From contig CAMLRH010000077.1 in NCBI GenBank assembly GCA_946482375.1, positions 1 through 9,838 on the forward strand: a stretch of DNA of 9,838 nucleotides. The letters run 5' to 3'. Positions 8,701-9,838 of the stretch are shown here, piece after piece (position 1 is the first letter of the stretch; each line of letters begins with the position of its first letter). Under the pieces are notes generated by a model. It ran no database searches and was not told the origin of the DNA. It was given only the letters and a program-made list of their open reading frames with translations. The stretch comes from an uncultured Caulobacteraceae bacterium (GTDB taxonomy: Bacteria > Pseudomonadota > Alphaproteobacteria > Caulobacterales > Caulobacteraceae). The translations under genes and the position numbers were made by a program.

Positions 8701-9062
8701 AGCTGGGCGGCAACGAACTGCCGAACTCGCCCCACTGGACCGCCAACATCGGTGGCCAGTACGTGTTCGACTTCCGCGAAGGATGGACGGCCACGGTGCG
8801 CGCCGACGCCTACTGGCAGTCGCAGTCCTGGGCGCGGGTGTACAACGCCACCAACGACAAGCTGCACGGCTGGTACAACGCCAACCTGTCGCTCTGGATC
8901 GAGAACGACGACGGCCTGAAGATCGAGCTCTACGCCAAGAACCTGCTCGACAAGACGCCGATCACGGACGCGTTCCTGAACTCGGACGACAGCGCGCTGA
9001 CGACCAACGTCTTCGTGCTTGATCCGAGGCTGATCGGCCTGTCGATCCGCAAGGAATTCTAG
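5751..9062 (+). CDS. TonB-dependent outer-membrane receptor (transducer type) with N-terminal STN domain
   Basis: 1103 residues from the ATG at 5751. This start gives a good Sec signal peptide: arginine-rich N-region, hydrophobic core, likely cut after APAVAA at residue 26. The frame is open further upstream but overlaps the FecR gene out of frame, so it is not coding there. Residues about 27-100 form an STN domain (FNIAPQSLETALADFSSQS through GLTYRRQGDTFLIVPE), the mark of a receptor that signals to FecR. A linker leads to the TonB box (LIVTAQKR, about 122-129). The plug follows, with RGPQGTLYGRNATAG at 225-239, then the barrel to the C-terminal Phe (LIGLSIRKEF), the usual assembly signal. 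Four cysteine pairs lie in predicted loops. It imports an unidentified ligand, possibly an iron complex, using TonB energy. The sigma/FecR pair directly upstream and promoter copy B fit a signalling receptor. It is a paralogue of the receptor at the left edge but lacks that gene's C-terminal extension. Confidence 0.96.
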   Translation: MRRGRNLLMASAAAIVCLIGAPAVAAETQFNIAPQSLETALADFSSQSMLPVLATPEITGAKQTRGVVGATEPASALASLLQGTGLTYRRQGDTFLIVPEGGADPQSESAVGGGAEGTVEGLIVTAQKREENIQDVPIAISAFTQKELEAQKIEGGFDLLKAIPNVTFSKNNFTSYNFSIRGIGTKAVSATTDPGVAVSFNNVALIQNRLFEQEYFDIERVEVLRGPQGTLYGRNATAGVINVISAKADLNDFEGWVKGEVGNYDTKRISAMVNVPLVDDKLAIRLSGALTDREGYDFNSITGNPVNGRSLWSTRATLDFRPTDRFQAELVWERFEEDDNRSRTGKQLCHRDNGPTEIDGQVIGEGASELLQLLSRASFTPGCAPGSLYDEKAYGTPNGLALPFIYTLLQYTYGFTPIGYETPWVVNGQVDFNARPVTVIDLTDPYGGLEQSHNLREIASVRDPVYRAKADVLQLNMTFDITDDLTLYSQTLYNKDSTYSFQDFNRFNTLPIINDTSTFYSPRTGDYTDENPAPRSQYASLAPGGVFCDPQLGCTNRMAAFDIAQAEAKQFTQELRLQSNYDGPLNFSFGANYTKFDVEADYYVFNNLITATSLALFLFNNQPDYTKCGLTKAFDFTVPYGTFYFPGEVTPPISMEDPNIGCPYIDPNPVESINGEGHNYYRSKNPYHLKSWAGFGEAYWQVREDLKITAGLRYTEDRKRFTPYPTQVLMTGAVFVFGTINRGLAPGEDMNQEWGEWTGRLGFDWKPEISFTDETMLYGFYSRGYKGGGANPPRVGFAPGLVPYLPKDYADVFDPEFVNAWEVGSKNTLLGGALRLNTGAFFYDYEGYQVSKVVDRSIANENFDAKVWGLELETFFTPSEHFQLIANVGYLNTEIADGERSIDVFNRTQGDPNYVLVKPFVTFPSNCVAPLNVVKNIMGDIGYLTSVCQMVIPEFNGIPDPDLGGIYSPYNYPELNGGAGIYQELGGNELPNSPHWTANIGGQYVFDFREGWTATVRADAYWQSQSWARVYNATNDKLHGWYNANLSLWIENDDGLKIELYAKNLLDKTPITDAFLNSDDSALTTNVFVLDPRLIGLSIRKEF

Positions 9063-9107
9063 AAGACGAGGTGTTTCCGGGTCCCCCCTTCGACCCCGGA
9101 TTCCACT

Positions 9108-9147
9108 GAAGGCGGCGGGTCTCGACCACCCGTCGCCTTCCTTGTTG
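9108..9147 (+). terminator. Intrinsic terminator after the receptor gene
   Basis: GAAGGCGGCGGGT (9108-9120) pairs with ACCCGTCGCCTTC (9128-9140) over 13 bp with one G-U pair and a 7-base loop, followed by the moderately T-rich CTTGTTG. Its stem shares the GGCGGCGGGT core with the terminator at 3973. It lies between the convergent receptor gene and the small minus-strand gene. On the minus strand no T-run follows, so termination in that direction is doubtful. A weaker imperfect stem (CCGGGTC/GACCCCGG, 9077-9099) precedes it. Confidence 0.75.
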
Positions 9148-9399
9148 TCAGGTCGTCGGCGGCAACTCCGACTCGCCCTCCAGCACGTCGAAGACCGTCG
9201 GCGGGCCCTTCATCGACTGGCGAAGCATGGCCAGGCCGCCGATCAGCGCCAGCAGGATGACGAGGAGCACGCAGTTCAAAAGCCACTTCGTCATGGCCTT
9301 CTCGACCTTGTACTGCGGGCCCTGCACAACGGTTCGGCCGACCGCCGCGGTGACGATGGCCAGCAGGATGCCGACGGTGAAAAACGCCAGGTCGTTCAT
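9148..9399 (-). CDS. Small membrane protein with two transmembrane helices, function unknown
   Basis: 83 residues, with its ATG at 9399-9397 on the minus strand. I chose this start over longer in-frame options (to 9525) because GGGAG (9411-9407) stands 7 bases before it and the protein then begins directly with a membrane helix, whereas the longer N-terminus looks non-coding. Helix 1 is about residues 4-21 (LAFFTVGILLAIVTAAVG) and helix 2 about 39-59 (WLLNCVLLVILLALIGGLA). A short basic loop (TVVQGPQYKVEKAMTKW) joins them, and the tail is acidic and proline-rich (DVLEGESELPPTT). I do not recognise the family. It converges on the receptor gene and diverges from the right-hand sigma factor gene. 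Being wedged between two signalling cassettes suggests an independent housekeeping or hypothetical gene. Real coding is likely but unproven. Confidence 0.7.
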   Translation of the reverse strand: MNDLAFFTVGILLAIVTAAVGRTVVQGPQYKVEKAMTKWLLNCVLLVILLALIGGLAMLRQSMKGPPTVFDVLEGESELPPTT

Positions 9400-9458
9400 G
9401 CGCGTTCTCCCTGCCGACAAGCTTAGCCCTGACCCGCACGGCTTGCGAAACGGCAGGG

Positions 9459-9479
9459 TGTCGCACGATCGTGGGGACA
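9459..9479. promoter_or_regulatory. Palindromic operator-like site between divergent genes
   Basis: CACGATCGTG (9464-9473) is a perfect 10-bp palindrome, flanked by TGTC (9459-9462) and GACA (9476-9479), which extend the dyad with a one-base offset. It sits about 60 bases upstream of the minus-strand gene and 70 bases upstream of the right-hand sigma gene, a natural place for a shared operator. A run of six T (9484-9489) follows on the plus strand, so a weak terminator or attenuator hairpin is an alternative. No regulator family is assigned. Confidence 0.35.
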
Positions 9480-9503
9480 GCGATTTTTTCATGCGCCCGC
9501 ATA

Positions 9504-9540
9504 GGGATGCGCCGCTTTCCCGCATCCTCCATACTGGAGG
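9504..9540 (+). promoter_or_regulatory. Leader with two competing hairpins covering the ribosome binding site of the right-hand sigma gene
   Basis: Hairpin 1: GGATGCG (9505-9511) pairs with CGCATCC (9521-9527), perfect over 7 bp and extendable by a G-U pair. Hairpin 2: CCTCCA (9526-9531) pairs with TGGAGG (9535-9540), perfect over 6 bp with a TAC loop, and it buries GGAGG, the ribosome binding site of the gene starting at 9549. Bases 9526-9527 are used by both, so the two structures exclude each other. The pattern fits translational control, but the stems are short and the leader's transcription start is not identified. Confidence 0.4.
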
Positions 9541-9548
9541 TGTCCCGA

Positions 9549-9838
9549 ATGCACCCCGGTGGGTTGGAGCGTATGGCGTCCTCGCCGAAGCCTCCGCGCG
9601 TGGAAGCGCCGTCCTCGGCAGGCTTGTCCGAGGGCGCCGACCTGCATGCCTGGGTGGTGCAGTACGGTCCGGCCCTGCGCCGCTACTTCATGCGGCGCGC
9701 GCCCGCCGCCGATCTCGACGACCTCGTGCAGGAGGTCTTCCTGATGATGCAGGCGCGCGGCTCCGGATCCGAGATCGAGAATGTCGAGGGCTACCTGTTC
9801 CGCACGGCGGCCAATGTGCTCGGCATGCGCCGGCGGCG
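9549..9838 (+). CDS. FecI-like ECF RNA polymerase sigma factor (3' end outside window)
   Basis: The N-terminal 96 or so residues are present. I chose the ATG at 9549 because GGAGG (9536-9540) is 8 bases upstream; the in-frame ATG at 9573 has only a GGAG 3 bases away. After a Pro/Ser-rich lead, sigma region 2 is clear: YGPALRRYF, DDLVQEVFLMMQ, IENVEGYLFRTAANVL. It matches the sigma factor at 4133 in 38 of 58 region-2 positions, so the two are paralogues. Region 4 is beyond the edge. By analogy a FecR gene and another receptor should follow; that is inference. No copy of the 30-bp element found at 4033 and 5670 precedes it, so it may answer to a different promoter. Confidence 0.9.
   Translation, partial: MHPGGLERMASSPKPPRVEAPSSAGLSEGADLHAWVVQYGPALRRYFMRRAPAADLDDLVQEVFLMMQARGSGSEIENVEGYLFRTAANVLGMRRR

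Noticed and set aside
5607..8867. A 1086-residue open frame on the minus strand, opposite the receptor gene
   Set aside because: It lies antisense to an unmistakable receptor gene. Its product is repetitive V/R/G/A-rich text with no motif, as expected when a GC-rich gene is read in the mirrored codon phase.
9421..9448. Housekeeping promoter for the minus-strand small gene (a GCTAAG-like -10 with a TTTCGC-like -35)
   Set aside because: Only partial resemblance to alphaproteobacterial consensus boxes, too weak to annotate without a mapped start.
9436..9463. Third copy of the 30-bp promoter element before the right-hand sigma gene (GCACGG, 16 bases, GTGTCG)
   Set aside because: The boxes match poorly, the GCGCCGC part is missing, and the fit needed relaxing both ends. 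This is not distinguishable from chance.
1..9838. CRISPR arrays, tRNA or rRNA genes, insertion sequences, attachment sites
   Set aside because: Reading through the window I saw no spaced direct repeats, cloverleaf or rRNA-like segments, transposase motifs, or terminal inverted repeats.

Overview
The window is a high-GC, densely coded stretch of a Gram-negative chromosome. Its content is TonB-dependent outer-membrane receptors with FecI/FecR-type regulators. The style of these proteins (long iron-complex-type receptors with the RGPQGTLYGRN plug motif, FecI-like sigma factors, the GC bias) suggests an alphaproteobacterium of the Caulobacterales/Sphingomonadales kind. That placement is an inference from family resemblance, not a proven taxonomy.

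Layout from left to right: (1) the 3' part of a very large TonB-dependent receptor, cut by the left edge and ending at 3937. Its normal receptor barrel should end near 2815, but the frame runs on for 373 more residues that look like a second outer-membrane beta-barrel. A strong intrinsic terminator follows. (2) A complete cell-surface-signalling cassette: a FecI-like ECF sigma factor (TTG start, 4133-4672), a FecR-like transmembrane anti-sigma factor (4669-5655, ATGA overlap), and a 1103-residue TonB-dependent receptor with an N-terminal STN signalling domain (5751-9062), closed by a terminator. (3) A small two-helix membrane protein on the minus strand (9148-9399). (4) The start of another FecI-like sigma factor (9549 to the right edge), probably opening the next cassette of the same kind.

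The expected logic is known from Fec/Fpv-type systems. The receptor binds an extracellular ligand, its periplasmic STN domain contacts the C-terminal domain of FecR, FecR frees or activates the sigma factor, and the sigma factor transcribes the receptor gene. A 30-bp element lies before both the sigma gene (4033-4062) and the receptor gene (5670-5699). It has identical ends and identical spacing, and is a good candidate for this sigma factor's own promoter, which would make the circuit self-amplifying. The ligand cannot be read from the sequence.

The two receptors are paralogues: 61 of 87 residues are identical in the plug stretch, and four cysteine pairs are conserved. The two sigma factors are also paralogues. 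The locus therefore looks like a tandem array grown by duplication, in which the left-hand receptor has gained, or kept, an unusual second barrel.
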